A DNA stretch of 64,000 nucleotides from Psychroflexus sp. MES1-P1E (GCF_002836055.1 NZ_PJBS01000311.1:1-64000), one strand, 5' to 3'. Shown: positions 43,800 through 53,959, counted from the first letter of the stretch. The notes: generated from the letters alone by a model not told the origin. Numbers and translations are program-made.

Positions 43800-44823
43800 T
43801 AAATAAATTTAATCTCTTTATCCAAGCAGTTTTACGCTCTAGTAGCAAGATATCAAATAGAACCAAAAATATACCAAAAGCTAGAAACCATTGGTATTTA
43901 CTCTTAAAATCGGCAAATTGTTTTGCTTCAAACTCTGTTTTTTCAATTTTTTGTAATTCTTTTAAGATATCGTCAACAGCATTAGACGTATTCGTCCCAT
44001 CTATATAAGCCCCATTCCCAATTTCAGCGATTTTTTGAAGTGTTCCCGTATCTCTTTTAGTGATAACAATTTCTCCGTTATCATCTTTTAAGTAGGATTG
44101 AATTCTGCCTTCTTTTTTAATAGGAATAGGATCTCCACGTTCGGTTCCTACGCCAATAGTATATATTTTAATCCCTTCAGCAGCAGCCGTTTCTGCCATG
44201 CTTTCAACATTACTGTCATGATCTTCACCTTCAGAAAGAATAATCAAGACTTTATTGGTTTGGTCATCGTCATTATAATACGATTTTGCTAAGTCTATAG
44301 CTTGTGAAATGGCTGTACCTTGACTGGAGACCATATCGGTATTCATGCTTTGCAAAAAAGTCTTTGTACTCGCATAGTCGGTTGTAATGGGGACTTGAGG
44401 GAAAGCGCTCCCTGCATAACCTACTAATCCCACGCGGTCTGCAGTAAGCTTATTCACTATTTCAGTGATGATCCGCTTTGATTTTTCCAGTCTGTTAGGG
44501 GCAATGTCTTCGGCTAACATACTTTTTGAGACATCCAGAGCAAAAACAATATCTACTCCTTCTCGCTTAATAGTTTCCATTTTGGTCCCTAACTTTGGGT
44601 TGACTAAAGCCATGACGAAACAACAAAAGGCAAGAGCCAAAACTATGAACTTTAAATTGGCTTTAAAACTCGATTGGTCAGGGGCCAGCTTTCTAAAAAG
44701 CTTGATGTCTGCAAATTTATGTTGAGCTTTCTTTTTCCAATACACATGGCTCAAGAACAGAAACAGCAAGATTGGTAACACTAGGAAACCCCAAAAATAA
44801 ATTTGTTCTTCTATTATAAACAT
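43774..44823 (-). CDS. batB: BatB: membrane-anchored von Willebrand A domain protein
   Basis: 349 aa. Two N-terminal membrane segments (about 8-28 and 58-76), a VWA domain with the MIDAS motif D97-V-S-K-S101, and a C-terminal membrane helix (WFLAFGIFLVLFDILLL). The metal site is intact, so divalent-ion-dependent ligand binding is expected. It directly abuts batA, a related VWA protein. Confidence 0.93.
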   Translation of the reverse strand: MFIIEEQIYFWGFLVLPILLFLFLSHVYWKKKAQHKFADIKLFRKLAPDQSSFKANLKFIVLALAFCCFVMALVNPKLGTKMETIKREGVDIVFALDVSKSMLAEDIAPNRLEKSKRIITEIVNKLTADRVGLVGYAGSAFPQVPITTDYASTKTFLQSMNTDMVSSQGTAISQAIDLAKSYYNDDDQTNKVLIILSEGEDHDSNVESMAETAAAEGIKIYTIGVGTERGDPIPIKKEGRIQSYLKDDNGEIVITKRDTGTLQKIAEIGNGAYIDGTNTSNAVDDILKELQKIEKTEFEAKQFADFKSKYQWFLAFGIFLVLFDILLLERKTAWIKRLNLFNEHEKEDA

Positions 44824-45828
44824 TTATACAAAGCTTCTAAAAAGTGTGTGTTTCAATAAAAATTCTATAAGTAATAAACCTCCCGCTAGTATAAGGAAGA
44901 TTCTATATTTCTCATCATAATTATAAAATTTAAATTCTTCAATTTCTGTTTTTTCTAAGGCGTCAATCTCTTCATAAATAGCTTCAAATTTTTGATTATC
45001 AGTAGCTCTAAAGTATTTACCACCATTACTTTCAGCTATGGTTTTAAGCAAAGCTTCATCGATTTTGACTTCAATATTTCTGTATTCAAATTGTCCGTTA
45101 GCTTTTATCCCCACGGGAGATAATGCCATACCATTGCTACCTACTCCAATGGTGTAGGTTTTAATATCGTATTCTGTTGCGAGTTGTGTTGCTGTCTTAG
45201 GATCAATAAAGCCTGCATTGTTTTCACCATCAGTTAATAGAATAATCACTTTACTTTCGGCCTTACTATCTTTTAATTTATTGACAGAGGTAGCCAATCC
45301 CATCCCTATAGCAGTTCCTCCTTCTATGTTTTGACTATACTCCAGATCGTTGATAGCATTAAATAGGATTGACTTGTCCGTGGTTAAAGGAGTTTTAGTA
45401 TAACTTTCTCCAGCGTAGATCACAAGCCCAATACGATCGTTTGGTCGGCCTTCTATAAAATTAATAGCTACTTTTTTTAAAGCTTCAAGCCGGTTGGGTT
45501 CCAAATCTCTAGCCAACATACTAGCAGAGATATCTACAGCCATAATTATATCAATTCCTTCTGTTTTCTTGACTTTGGTACTGACATCTACAGTTCTTGG
45601 TCTTGCCATCGCTATAGTTAATAACACCAAGGCTAGCATTTTTAAGATAAAGAGAAGAGGACGCAACTTCGCTAAAGTACTCTTCTTAAACCCCTGCGTA
45701 CTTGACATCTTTATACTAGCATTTTGTTGATCCCTTTTTTTCCAATACCAAAACACAGCTAAGGGAATGGAAAGTAAAAGCCAAAACCAACTTGGATTTT
45801 CAAAAGTAAAGTTTTCAAAAATCATCAT
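44824..45828 (-). CDS. batA: BatA: membrane-anchored von Willebrand A domain protein
   Basis: 334 aa with the same layout as batB. The N-terminal membrane segments are at about 12-29 and 56-75, MIDAS D99-I-S-A-S103 follows, and the C-terminal helix is IFLILAGGLLLIEFLL. It is a central part of the Bat complex, which is thought to work with the MoxR ATPase as a chaperone or assembly system. It overlaps the preceding gene by 4 bp. Confidence 0.93.
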   Translation of the reverse strand: MMIFENFTFENPSWFWLLLSIPLAVFWYWKKRDQQNASIKMSSTQGFKKSTLAKLRPLLFILKMLALVLLTIAMARPRTVDVSTKVKKTEGIDIIMAVDISASMLARDLEPNRLEALKKVAINFIEGRPNDRIGLVIYAGESYTKTPLTTDKSILFNAINDLEYSQNIEGGTAIGMGLATSVNKLKDSKAESKVIILLTDGENNAGFIDPKTATQLATEYDIKTYTIGVGSNGMALSPVGIKANGQFEYRNIEVKIDEALLKTIAESNGGKYFRATDNQKFEAIYEEIDALEKTEIEEFKFYNYDEKYRIFLILAGGLLLIEFLLKHTLFRSFV

Positions 45829-47432
45829 TTTTCTAAAGATTTAAATTCAACTGCATTGATAATTCGTTTAGTAATGCTTTCTCCATATTCATCATCACCA
45901 TCACGGATTATGATAATTTGCTGGAATCCTCCATTACCAAAATTCAAAATTTGATATTCTTTTCTAATGTCACTTTTGGTAATCGGGTTTTCTATGGCAA
46001 AACTTCCAAATACTTTTTTCCCTTTTACCCCTCCAATAGTTTCAAACTCTTCAGATTTAGACAAGATGTTATAAGCCCCTCTTTCTTCAAAATCAGTATA
46101 AATACCATCCACAACAGCATCTAGATTTACCTCTTGAGCTTCTTTAAAGCGTATTTGGTTTAGCACTATATAAAGGCTTTGGTACATAGATCCAGAGCTA
46201 TACATCTCTCTGTCTGCTACATTCTGTTTTAGACTTTCAGGAAGTTCATAATCCCCTCGAACCAAGACTTGTGGTGTTGTCATACTCATTGGCGGAACTC
46301 CGTAATCACTAGTCATCCAATTGCCTTCCAGCAATTCTTTGGTTGGGTTCCCAATGATATTATCTTTAACATAAGCATATCCTTTGGTGGCTATCACCAC
46401 AGAAAGTACAGCGATAATCAAGACTGCTCCAAGGATAATTCCTACAATCCATTTTTGTTTTCTTCGTTTTTTCGCCAGTGCTTCTTGAAACGCTTTGTCT
46501 TTTTTGTTTTCCTCCTCTGTAATTTGTGGAATAGCACTTTGAACATTTTTTAAAAATTTTTCAATTTGCTTTCTATCCGACTTTAAGGTAATGAGATCGG
46601 GTTTGCTTTTAGCGAATTTTGCTAGATCAGCTCTTCTTAGAATCTTTTCATACTCTGCTATGATATCGTCTTTCAACGCCAGCTTTTTCTTTTCTTTTCT
46701 AAATATTAATTCTGAAATAAGCTCATTAGTCGTAAATTCTAGAGCTCTTATTTCTAGTTTTTCTTCCAGATATCTTCTGGTAATATTGGTAAGTTCTGTG
46801 ATATACTCCTTAAAATTTCGAGACTCTAATGCAGTGGACATATCTAATTCTTTAAGATATATCATCGCTTGTTCAAAAGGAGGAATTCTCCTTTTGGCCA
46901 AATCTCTTTTCTTTTTGAATTTGAATAATAAGAAGGCTATACTAGCTAATGCTGCTATAATTCCTATCGTCCACCAGAACCAAGAAGCGATGCGGAACGG
47001 CTTTTCTACACCAATTGATGGTTTTATAGGAAATAACTTTTGTTGAGTCGTATCCAAAACCACATCGTTAACTCGTATCCTTAGTGTGTCCGTGTAAAAC
47101 GCCTTATCATTAATTTTCACCAATTGAGGAGGAACAGAATAGGTTCCAGAATCGAATTGTGTAAGTTTATAAAGCTTGGTGAGTTTAAAGTTTTTTGCTT
47201 CAGGTTGTGTGGTATCGATTTTATAATCTTCGACCATTTCCAAAGGCACAAAAGTTTGATCTTTCGGGAACACCACAAAGTCTTCGTTACTTATATTTTC
47301 AACTTCAATAGTATAATCAACCTGTTCTCCAATTTTAATGGTATCCGCGTTGGTTTTGAAATTTACCTCTTGTGAATAAGCGAAACCAAAAACAAACACT
47401 GAGATAAAAGTCAAAGTGAGTTTCCGTGTCAT
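45825..47432 (-). CDS. Bat-operon membrane protein (BatD-like/DUF4381-like)
   Basis: 535 aa from ATG 47432 (MTRKLTLTFISVFVFGFAYSQ, a good signal peptide); an upstream ATG at 47465 would bury the signal. The extracytoplasmic beta domain (about 20-125) precedes a membrane segment near 155-172. A cytoplasmic helical part includes RRYLEEKLEIRALEFTTNEL. A second membrane segment (KWIVGIILGAVLIIAVLSVV, near 325-345) and a C-terminal soluble domain of about 180 residues complete it. The position between the DUF58 gene and batA is characteristic. Its role is unknown, probably scaffolding. Confidence 0.82.
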   Translation of the reverse strand: MTRKLTLTFISVFVFGFAYSQEVNFKTNADTIKIGEQVDYTIEVENISNEDFVVFPKDQTFVPLEMVEDYKIDTTQPEAKNFKLTKLYKLTQFDSGTYSVPPQLVKINDKAFYTDTLRIRVNDVVLDTTQQKLFPIKPSIGVEKPFRIASWFWWTIGIIAALASIAFLLFKFKKKRDLAKRRIPPFEQAMIYLKELDMSTALESRNFKEYITELTNITRRYLEEKLEIRALEFTTNELISELIFRKEKKKLALKDDIIAEYEKILRRADLAKFAKSKPDLITLKSDRKQIEKFLKNVQSAIPQITEEENKKDKAFQEALAKKRRKQKWIVGIILGAVLIIAVLSVVIATKGYAYVKDNIIGNPTKELLEGNWMTSDYGVPPMSMTTPQVLVRGDYELPESLKQNVADREMYSSGSMYQSLYIVLNQIRFKEAQEVNLDAVVDGIYTDFEERGAYNILSKSEEFETIGGVKGKKVFGSFAIENPITKSDIRKEYQILNFGNGGFQQIIIIRDGDDEYGESITKRIINAVEFKSLEK

Positions 47433-47470
47433 ATCGAAGCTATATGGATGTAATGGTTTTTGCATAACTC

Positions 47471-48334
47471 TTATCTGGATTTAAAATAGCCAAGGAGTTT
47501 TATCACATAGTTTTCATCGACTCGATTGCTTAAATAGCCGGATCCACTTAACTTGAAGGCTCTTTGAAAATAATCTACTCGCTCTCTATACTGTTTTGTA
47601 AAGGCTTTCCTTGTAGATTTACTTGACGTATTGATCCACATAGCCTCTCCTGTTTCGGCATCTCGCATTTGGACCATTCCTAAATTAGGAAGTTCTTCTT
47701 CTCGCTCATCGAAAATGCGGATTCCCGTGACATCATGCTTCTTCCCTAAAATCTTCAATGTATGCTCATAGTCGTCAGATAAGAAATCTGACATCACAAA
47801 TACTATCGCTTTTTTCTTCATCATATCGATAAGGTATTTGAAGGCTTTTGTCAAGTCGGTAGTTTTATGAGAAGGCTTAAACTCAATGAGTTCTCTTATA
47901 ATTCTCAAAACATGCATTCTCCCTTTTTTAGGTGGGATATAAAGCTCTATCTGATCTGAAAATAACATCAGGCCAATCTTATCATTATTTTGAGTGGCCG
48001 AAAAAGCTAAGGTGGCTGACATTTCTGTTATGATATCCTTCTTAAAGGTTTCTCTAGTCCCAAATGCAGTAGATTCAGAAATATCTACAAGCAACATCAT
48101 CGTTAACTCCCGTTCTTCTTCAAAAACTTTTATAAAAGGCTCATTATATCGAGCAGTTACATTCCAATCTATAGATCTTACGTCATCTCCAAACTGGTAG
48201 GCTCTAACCTCACTAAACGTCATCCCTCGCCCTTTGAATGTAGAATGGTATTCTCCACCAAAAACATGATCGCTTAACCGACGCGTTTTGATTTCTATTT
48301 TTCTAACTTTCTTTAAAAGCGATTTGGTATCCAT
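47471..48334 (-). CDS. DUF58-domain protein of the Bat operon
   Basis: 287 aa. The DUF58 signature HSTFKGRGMTFSEVRAYQFGDDVRSIDWN is condensed near 30-57 (only key elements GRGM, FSEVR, DDVRSIDW are noted here). A VWA-like fold with the motif DISES near 93-97 follows. DUF58 proteins accompany MoxR ATPases and VWA proteins in most bacteria, but the biochemical role is unclear. No membrane segment is seen. Confidence 0.9.
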   Translation of the reverse strand: MDTKSLLKKVRKIEIKTRRLSDHVFGGEYHSTFKGRGMTFSEVRAYQFGDDVRSIDWNVTARYNEPFIKVFEEERELTMMLLVDISESTAFGTRETFKKDIITEMSATLAFSATQNNDKIGLMLFSDQIELYIPPKKGRMHVLRIIRELIEFKPSHKTTDLTKAFKYLIDMMKKKAIVFVMSDFLSDDYEHTLKILGKKHDVTGIRIFDEREEELPNLGMVQMRDAETGEAMWINTSSKSTRKAFTKQYRERVDYFQRAFKLSGSGYLSNRVDENYVIKLLGYFKSR

Positions 48335-48432
48335 GGATTGTGCAAACTAATGATTCGATCTAGAACTAAATCGTTAAGGCATTTTGATTATTAAGCGATT
48401 TAAAATTTGTACACATAATTTTAAATACAAAT

Positions 48433-49437
48433 TTACGGGACTTCTATTTCATTTATAATTTTGCTTATAAGATCTTCAGATTTTATATTTTCTGCCTCGG
48501 CTTCGTAAGTAATTCCTACTCTGTGTCTTAACACATCGTAGACAACTGCTCTAACGTCTTCAGGTATAACATAACCTCTTCTTTTGATGAAGGCGTAGCA
48601 TTTGGCCGCTATCGCCAAATTGATACTTCCCCTTGGAGAAGCTCCAAAACTTATTAAAGGCTTGATCTCGGCCAATTTATATTTCTCCGGATACCGAGTT
48701 GCAAAAACTATATCCAAAATATACTTTTCAATTTTTTCGTCCATATATACCTCCCTCACAGCACTTTGAGCTCTGAGGATTTGCTCGATAGAAATAACGG
48801 GGTTCACTTTTCCAAAACTGTTATCGAGATTGGATCTCATCACCAGTTGCTCCTCTTGAATGGTTGGATAATCTATAACTGTTTTCAGCATAAATCTATC
48901 CACTTGAGCTTCGGGTAAAGGGTATGTTCCTTCTTGCTCCACAGGATTTTGAGTAGCCATTACCAAGAAAGGCTTATCCAGTATAAACGTTTCATCTCCA
49001 ATAGTCACTTGTTTTTCCTGCATAGCTTCTAGTAGGGCAGATTGTACTTTGGCAGGCGCACGATTTATCTCATCGGTTAAAACAAAATTGGCGAAAATCG
49101 GTCCTTTTTTAATGCTGAATTCATTTTCTTTCATGTTGAAGATCATGGTTCCTACAACATCCGCAGGCAGTAAGTCTGGCGTAAATTGAATCCTGCTAAA
49201 ACTTCCCTGTACAGCTTTAGCTAGCGTGTTAATCGCCAGAGTCTTTGCCAAACCTGGCACCCCTTCTAATAAAATATGGCCTTGTCCCAAGAGACCTATC
49301 AAGAGCCTTTCTATCATGTGCTTTTGACCAACTATCACTTTATTCATTTCGTTAGTGAGAATGTCTACAAAAGCACTTTCTTTTTCAATTTTTTCGTTAA
49401 TCGAGGCAATGTCTACATTAGCTTGATCCTGATCCAT
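48433..49437 (-). CDS. MoxR-family AAA+ ATPase
   Basis: 334 aa. Walker A GVPGLAKT at 59-66, Walker B region LTDEINRAP at 120-128, and the MoxR hallmark ATQNPVEQEGTYPLPEAQVDRF are present. It is a cytoplasmic chaperone-like ATPase acting with VWA proteins. It is the first gene of the Bat operon, with 98 bp to the DUF58 gene. No exact TAnnTTTG box was found in the 149-bp gap upstream. Confidence 0.95.
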   Translation of the reverse strand: MDQDQANVDIASINEKIEKESAFVDILTNEMNKVIVGQKHMIERLLIGLLGQGHILLEGVPGLAKTLAINTLAKAVQGSFSRIQFTPDLLPADVVGTMIFNMKENEFSIKKGPIFANFVLTDEINRAPAKVQSALLEAMQEKQVTIGDETFILDKPFLVMATQNPVEQEGTYPLPEAQVDRFMLKTVIDYPTIQEEQLVMRSNLDNSFGKVNPVISIEQILRAQSAVREVYMDEKIEKYILDIVFATRYPEKYKLAEIKPLISFGASPRGSINLAIAAKCYAFIKRRGYVIPEDVRAVVYDVLRHRVGITYEAEAENIKSEDLISKIINEIEVP

Positions 49438-49586
49438 ATTTAATATCTTATAGCGTTATAACTTATTCTTATATCAAGTTGCAAATTGAAAATTAAATCC
49501 ATTCTGAGTTGTTAAGACTTGGTTAAAAATAAAGGATTTACGATAAGCTTATGAGTCTGGATAAAATACCCGTAGATATTTGAGAA

Positions 49587-50798
49587 TTACATTTTATAAA
49601 TCCACTGTTCCGGATTTAGTTTGGAAGTATTCTTAAACAGTTGAAAGATGAGAGTCGTTTTACCTGAAGATGAGTTGATCCCTATCTCCCCTAGTTCTTC
49701 TCCTCGTTCTACCTTATCTCCAGATTTTACAAATACTCTTTGGAGGTTATTATAGATAGATAAATAGTCCCCGTGTCTTACCATAACCACAACATTGGCG
49801 CCTGGAATTTTACTTATCTGGCTTACCTCTCCTTCAAAAACAGCTCTTGCAATGCCGTTTTTCTCAGTATCTATCCTTACCCCATTACTCATTATCTTAA
49901 TAGTTTTGACAATAGGATGGGGGCGTTCACCAAAGCGCATAGACACAATTCCAGATTTTACTGGCCAAGGAAGCTTGCCCTTATTATTGGCAAAATCTTT
50001 GGCTAAAGCCTTTGCTTCTGGGGTGAGCTTAAAGGTTGCCTTGGCATCCGATCCCACTTTTTTATTTTCTATCGCAATTGCTTCCCGTATCAATCTATCA
50101 ATTTCACGATCTATCCTACTCACTTCTTTTTGCTTTTGATTAAGCTCCTGAGCGTATTTTTTCTTCTGTTTATTTATACTGGTCAGAAGTTGTTCTTGTG
50201 TGTTTTTATCACTCACCAGCCTAGATTTCGTTTGGCGATTCTCTGCCAGTATTTTTTCTTGGTCTCTGCGCTGCTCAAACAGAGTCGAATTTAGGTTTTG
50301 CAGTGTTTTAGTTTGCGCCATAACCTCAACACCTTGCTTTTTGCGATATTGTGCAAACTGCTTCATGTATTGAATTCTTTTGTAAGCTTGTAGAAAAGAC
50401 TCCGAAGAAAACAAAAACATAATCCTGCTTTTATTGGATTTACTTCTATAAGACTTCTGTATCATTTGCTCATAATCGTCCTTCAGCTGTTTAAGCTCAT
50501 TTCGAAACCTGTCAATTTTATTGGCATTGCTAGTGATTTCTCTTGTCAATAAATTTGCCTCTTGGTTGTTGACTTGGATTAATCTTTCTGTCGCTTTAAT
50601 TCTATATTGAAGGTCCTCAAACTCGCTTAAAGCCGATCTACCTTTTGACTCTGTGGTTCTTATGATTTTATTAATCTCGTCAATTTCCTGCTGAATGGCT
50701 TGACGTTTGGCTTCAAGCTCTCCTCGAGTTTGTGCAAAAACCTGTTGGCTAGCACAAATCATGAAGAAGACAAGTATGTATTGAAGGTATTTCATCAA
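49587..50798 (-). CDS. EnvC-like murein hydrolase activator (degenerate M23)
   Basis: 403 aa. It has a signal peptide (YILVFFMICASQQVFAQ), a long coiled coil (about 25-255) and a C-terminal LytM/M23 fold (about 285-400). The active-site histidines of true M23 peptidases appear missing: the expected HxH strand reads TTLIFQLFK and the first-ligand region reads SNGVRIDT. It therefore resembles EnvC, which activates amidases and does not cut peptidoglycan itself. It ends a conserved unit with the DUF4292 and TPR genes (4-bp overlaps). Confidence 0.88.
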   Translation of the reverse strand: MMKYLQYILVFFMICASQQVFAQTRGELEAKRQAIQQEIDEINKIIRTTESKGRSALSEFEDLQYRIKATERLIQVNNQEANLLTREITSNANKIDRFRNELKQLKDDYEQMIQKSYRSKSNKSRIMFLFSSESFLQAYKRIQYMKQFAQYRKKQGVEVMAQTKTLQNLNSTLFEQRRDQEKILAENRQTKSRLVSDKNTQEQLLTSINKQKKKYAQELNQKQKEVSRIDREIDRLIREAIAIENKKVGSDAKATFKLTPEAKALAKDFANNKGKLPWPVKSGIVSMRFGERPHPIVKTIKIMSNGVRIDTEKNGIARAVFEGEVSQISKIPGANVVVMVRHGDYLSIYNNLQRVFVKSGDKVERGEELGEIGINSSSGKTTLIFQLFKNTSKLNPEQWIYKM

Positions 50799-51568
50799 AA
50801 TTCTAAAAAGTCGTAGTTATTTGGAATAGAGAAGGGGAAACTGAGTTCTTCATCAAAACTAACCGAGCGATAATCCAGATCAATTCTCACTTTCTCATCA
50901 CCATTTTGGGCAGTCAGTCTTATTTTTGACGGAAATTTCTTTTGATTGATCAATTGAAATTGGTCGTAATCTATAACCAAGCTTTCGCTATTCTGATTCC
51001 GAAGAGATTGAGATTTCATTTCAAATTGACGCCCATCTATACTCGCCGAATACGATAAAACATTTTTGATGTTCTGCAGAAAAACATAGGTATTCTCATC
51101 AAAGAGCATTTGTTTCTTTTCGAGATCGAACATTGGCTTGCCTATTAATAAGTTCTGAAGGTTTTGAAAGTTGACATCGACTCCCAGAAACTCTTCGGCC
51201 ATTGAAAAATCACCATCAAAGTAAGTTTTATTTATCTTTTCATAATACATAAACCGATCTGGGGTAATATAGACTTTAGCAACGGTCAATAATCCCATCA
51301 ATTTTGCACTCATCCAAATCGCCTTATCTTTTTCAATTCTATATGAAATAGTAATGGATTGCGAATCGCCTTCAGCCTTATACTTTGCTTTCATAGTCCC
51401 ATTGGCGGTTTTAAAGTCGGCAAAATTGTCTTCGTACCTATTCATGACCGCTCTAGCTGATTTTTCTTTTAACCCAGAACTCGAATTGCTTTTCAAGGAC
51501 GTGCAACTTGTGAAAGGTATAACTACCAAAAGGACTAAACTTATATGTAAAAAATGGCGATTCATCAA
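50795..51568 (-). CDS. DUF4292 lipoprotein
   Basis: 257 aa. The lipobox LLVVIPFTSC puts the lipidated Cys near residue 22. The mature region is beta-rich (GTMKAKYKAEGDSQSITISYRI), like LolA/LolB-type lipid-binding folds, but that similarity is only visual. DUF4292 is assigned from the sequence pattern and the neighbourhood. It overlaps the TPR gene and the EnvC-like gene by 4 bp on each side. The function is unknown. Confidence 0.82.
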   Translation of the reverse strand: MMNRHFLHISLVLLVVIPFTSCTSLKSNSSSGLKEKSARAVMNRYEDNFADFKTANGTMKAKYKAEGDSQSITISYRIEKDKAIWMSAKLMGLLTVAKVYITPDRFMYYEKINKTYFDGDFSMAEEFLGVDVNFQNLQNLLIGKPMFDLEKKQMLFDENTYVFLQNIKNVLSYSASIDGRQFEMKSQSLRNQNSESLVIDYDQFQLINQKKFPSKIRLTAQNGDEKVRIDLDYRSVSFDEELSFPFSIPNNYDFLEF

Positions 51569-52929
51569 TTTGCTATTATTATTAATTTTTTCTTGTAAGC
51601 CTCCGCTTTTTCAGTTTCACCTAATGCCAAATAGGAGTCTTTTAAAATTTTAAACATGCTTCGCTTTAGATTACTATCCTCGAAAATATAGTCTAAACCT
51701 TCTTCCAAAACCTCAATAGCTGCTTGGTGTTTTTTCAATTTGTTCAAAGCTAATCCTTTACTATAATATAGCAATGCTTGTGAAGGGTAACTCTGTAAAG
51801 CTTCTTCACTAGTGTTTAATAAGTCCTCAAACTTATTTAACTCCACTTCAAGCTCAATGATATTTGTTATTAACCTGAAATCATTAGGCTTATTGCGTAA
51901 AGCAGATTTATAATTGTCTAAGGCTTTCTCCTTATCTCTAGATTTATAAAATTCTCCTAATTCTGCTTTGCTGGAGGAGTTCTTTTCTGAGGTGAGTGCT
52001 GAGTCTAATACGCTTACAAAAGCATCTTGGGCATCAGGATTTTGGAGCGCAAAGGCTTTAAAGGAGTTGATCACTTTTACTTTATCTTTTTCTTCTAGAG
52101 TGAGGCTTTCCAACACTTTTTGACTGTAAGCTTTAGCTTTTGGGATATTTCTAGTCACCAAATAAGCTAAAGCTAATTCTACATTAATTTCTGGGTTAAA
52201 AAAAGAGTGTTCTTGCACGCGAATCCCAACTTTTATAGATTCTTCTGGAGCGTTGTTAAGCCTATAAAGTTCCATAAGGTATGTTGCCGCTCGAGTATCT
52301 TCCAAAGAATTTTGAAACCTGCCTTTAAAATAGTTGACCCCTTTTTTTAAGAGGTCCCCTTCTTTATAAATGACCATTCGAAATTGATCTCGAAACTCAT
52401 CTAAACCCTCCGTCGCATCAAAACGATCCAAGGCTTGTAAAGCTTGTTGATATTCATTTTGGATCAAGTATAAATTCGACAACTCCTGATAATACACCGG
52501 ATCACTTTCAGCTATAAATTGGGCGACTTCTATAGCATCCTCATACCTTTTCTGCATGGAATAAACATAAAACAACTGCTTGTGAATGTTTATATTTTCT
52601 TTGTATTTTGAATCTTCTAAAGTCTTTTTTAAGAAGGTTTCTGCCTTGTCGTAGGCTTCCAAATCGATGTAATTTTTGGCTAATTCGTAATACACCGCCG
52701 TATTGTTGGACTGAAGCTTTAAACATTTTTCTAATTCTTCTATCGCTTTTTGGGGATTTTCTATAGCCCTTTGGGCAATCGCCCTAAAGAAAGTCTCTTG
52801 AAATTCGTCTGTGTTATCTCCAAGATTATCCACGTTGATCTCTTCAGATAAATTGTCTTTGTCCTGAGCATGACTGTGAAGGGACAGCAGCATTACCATG
52901 AAACAATAAAGACGAATGTGTTTTGACAT
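51565..52929 (-). CDS. TPR-repeat protein, exported
   Basis: 454 aa with a signal peptide (MSKHIRLYCFMVMLLSLHSHAQ). Most of the protein is made of tetratricopeptide repeats (for example YYELAKNYIDLEAYDKAETFLKK). It may be a periplasmic or surface scaffold in outer membrane or envelope assembly. It sits between the sugar nucleotidyltransferase (7 nt upstream) and the DUF4292 lipoprotein (4-bp overlap), so it is part of one transcription unit. Confidence 0.88.
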   Translation of the reverse strand: MSKHIRLYCFMVMLLSLHSHAQDKDNLSEEINVDNLGDNTDEFQETFFRAIAQRAIENPQKAIEELEKCLKLQSNNTAVYYELAKNYIDLEAYDKAETFLKKTLEDSKYKENINIHKQLFYVYSMQKRYEDAIEVAQFIAESDPVYYQELSNLYLIQNEYQQALQALDRFDATEGLDEFRDQFRMVIYKEGDLLKKGVNYFKGRFQNSLEDTRAATYLMELYRLNNAPEESIKVGIRVQEHSFFNPEINVELALAYLVTRNIPKAKAYSQKVLESLTLEEKDKVKVINSFKAFALQNPDAQDAFVSVLDSALTSEKNSSSKAELGEFYKSRDKEKALDNYKSALRNKPNDFRLITNIIELEVELNKFEDLLNTSEEALQSYPSQALLYYSKGLALNKLKKHQAAIEVLEEGLDYIFEDSNLKRSMFKILKDSYLALGETEKAEAYKKKLIIIAN

Positions 52930-52936
52930 ACCTTTT

Positions 52937-53950
52937 TTAATCTAAAACCGAATAATCTCCTATACTTACGGATGTGAAATTCCCATCAAATTTAGCGAAG
53001 TTCCCTATCATAGCTTTATCAAGATTAGCATTAATAACTTGAGAGTTTTCTTGAATCAAGGAATTTTTAATGGATGAGTTCTCAATCGTTGTCCCATTTC
53101 CAATAGAAACATTTGGACCGATTTTAGCATTTTTCAAAAACACATTTTCCCCGATAAAACAAGGCTCTAAAATTTCAGAATTTTCAATTTTTACGGAGGA
53201 AGACATCAATTGTTCTTTTTGGTCTTCATGAATAAACTTCAGCATTCTAGAATTCGTCTCAACGGTCACCTTTTTATTGCCACAATCCATCCATTCGTCA
53301 ACCTGTCCTGGTTTAAAAATAGCCCCATTTTCTTTCATCTTTTTAATCCCATCATTGATCTGGTATTCTCCACCATGCATAATGTTTTCTTCGATGACTT
53401 TCTCCAACTGAGTTTTAAGCTGTGACACTTCTTTAAAATAGTAAATCCCAATCACTGCCAAGTCAGAAACAAAGTCCTTAGATTTTTCTACTAACTCTGT
53501 AATCTGTCCTTTGTCATTTAGTTTTATGACCCCAAAAGCTTCAGGATTTTCCACTTGTTTTACCCACATAACTGCGTCTGCTTCTTTATCTAATTTAAAA
53601 TCAGCTTTAAACAGAGTATCGGCATAAGCAATTACAGCAGGACCACTCAATGAGTCTTTAGCACACATAATGGCGTGACCGGTTCCTAAAGGTTTATCTT
53701 GATAATAAATAGTCGATTTCGCCTTTAAACTTGTCGCAATACTTTTCAGCTTTGCTTCAATTTCAACACCAAAATCTTCAGAAATGATAAAAGCGATTTC
53801 ATCTATTTCATCTTCAAGCACCTCAGCTATACCTTCAACCAAACGCTGTACGATAGGTTTTCCAGCAATAGGTATTAAGGGTTTTGGAATGGTAAGTGTA
53901 TGTGGTCTTAATCTTGAGCCTCTTCCGGCCATAGGAACTATAATTTTCAT
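52937..53950 (-). CDS. Sugar-1-phosphate nucleotidyltransferase
   Basis: 337 aa. The N-terminal nucleotide-binding motif GRGSRLRPHTLTIPKPLIP is at 9-27 (GxGxRLxPxT...KPL). The C-terminal part (about 240-337) has hexapeptide-like left-handed helix repeats (VSIGNGTTIENSSI). It resembles glucose-1-phosphate thymidylyl- or uridylyltransferases and makes a nucleotide sugar for polysaccharide or glycan synthesis. Nucleotide and sugar specificity cannot be told. Confidence 0.9.
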   Translation of the reverse strand: MKIIVPMAGRGSRLRPHTLTIPKPLIPIAGKPIVQRLVEGIAEVLEDEIDEIAFIISEDFGVEIEAKLKSIATSLKAKSTIYYQDKPLGTGHAIMCAKDSLSGPAVIAYADTLFKADFKLDKEADAVMWVKQVENPEAFGVIKLNDKGQITELVEKSKDFVSDLAVIGIYYFKEVSQLKTQLEKVIEENIMHGGEYQINDGIKKMKENGAIFKPGQVDEWMDCGNKKVTVETNSRMLKFIHEDQKEQLMSSSVKIENSEILEPCFIGENVFLKNAKIGPNVSIGNGTTIENSSIKNSLIQENSQVINANLDKAMIGNFAKFDGNFTSVSIGDYSVLD

Positions 53951-53959
53951 AAAATAAGT

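Noticed and set aside
50795-52929. Gliding-motility or type IX secretion cluster around the DUF4292 and TPR genes
   Set aside because: None of the Gld/Spr/Por core proteins is adjacent. Only the isolated PorP/SprF-like gene at 27749 points to that system.
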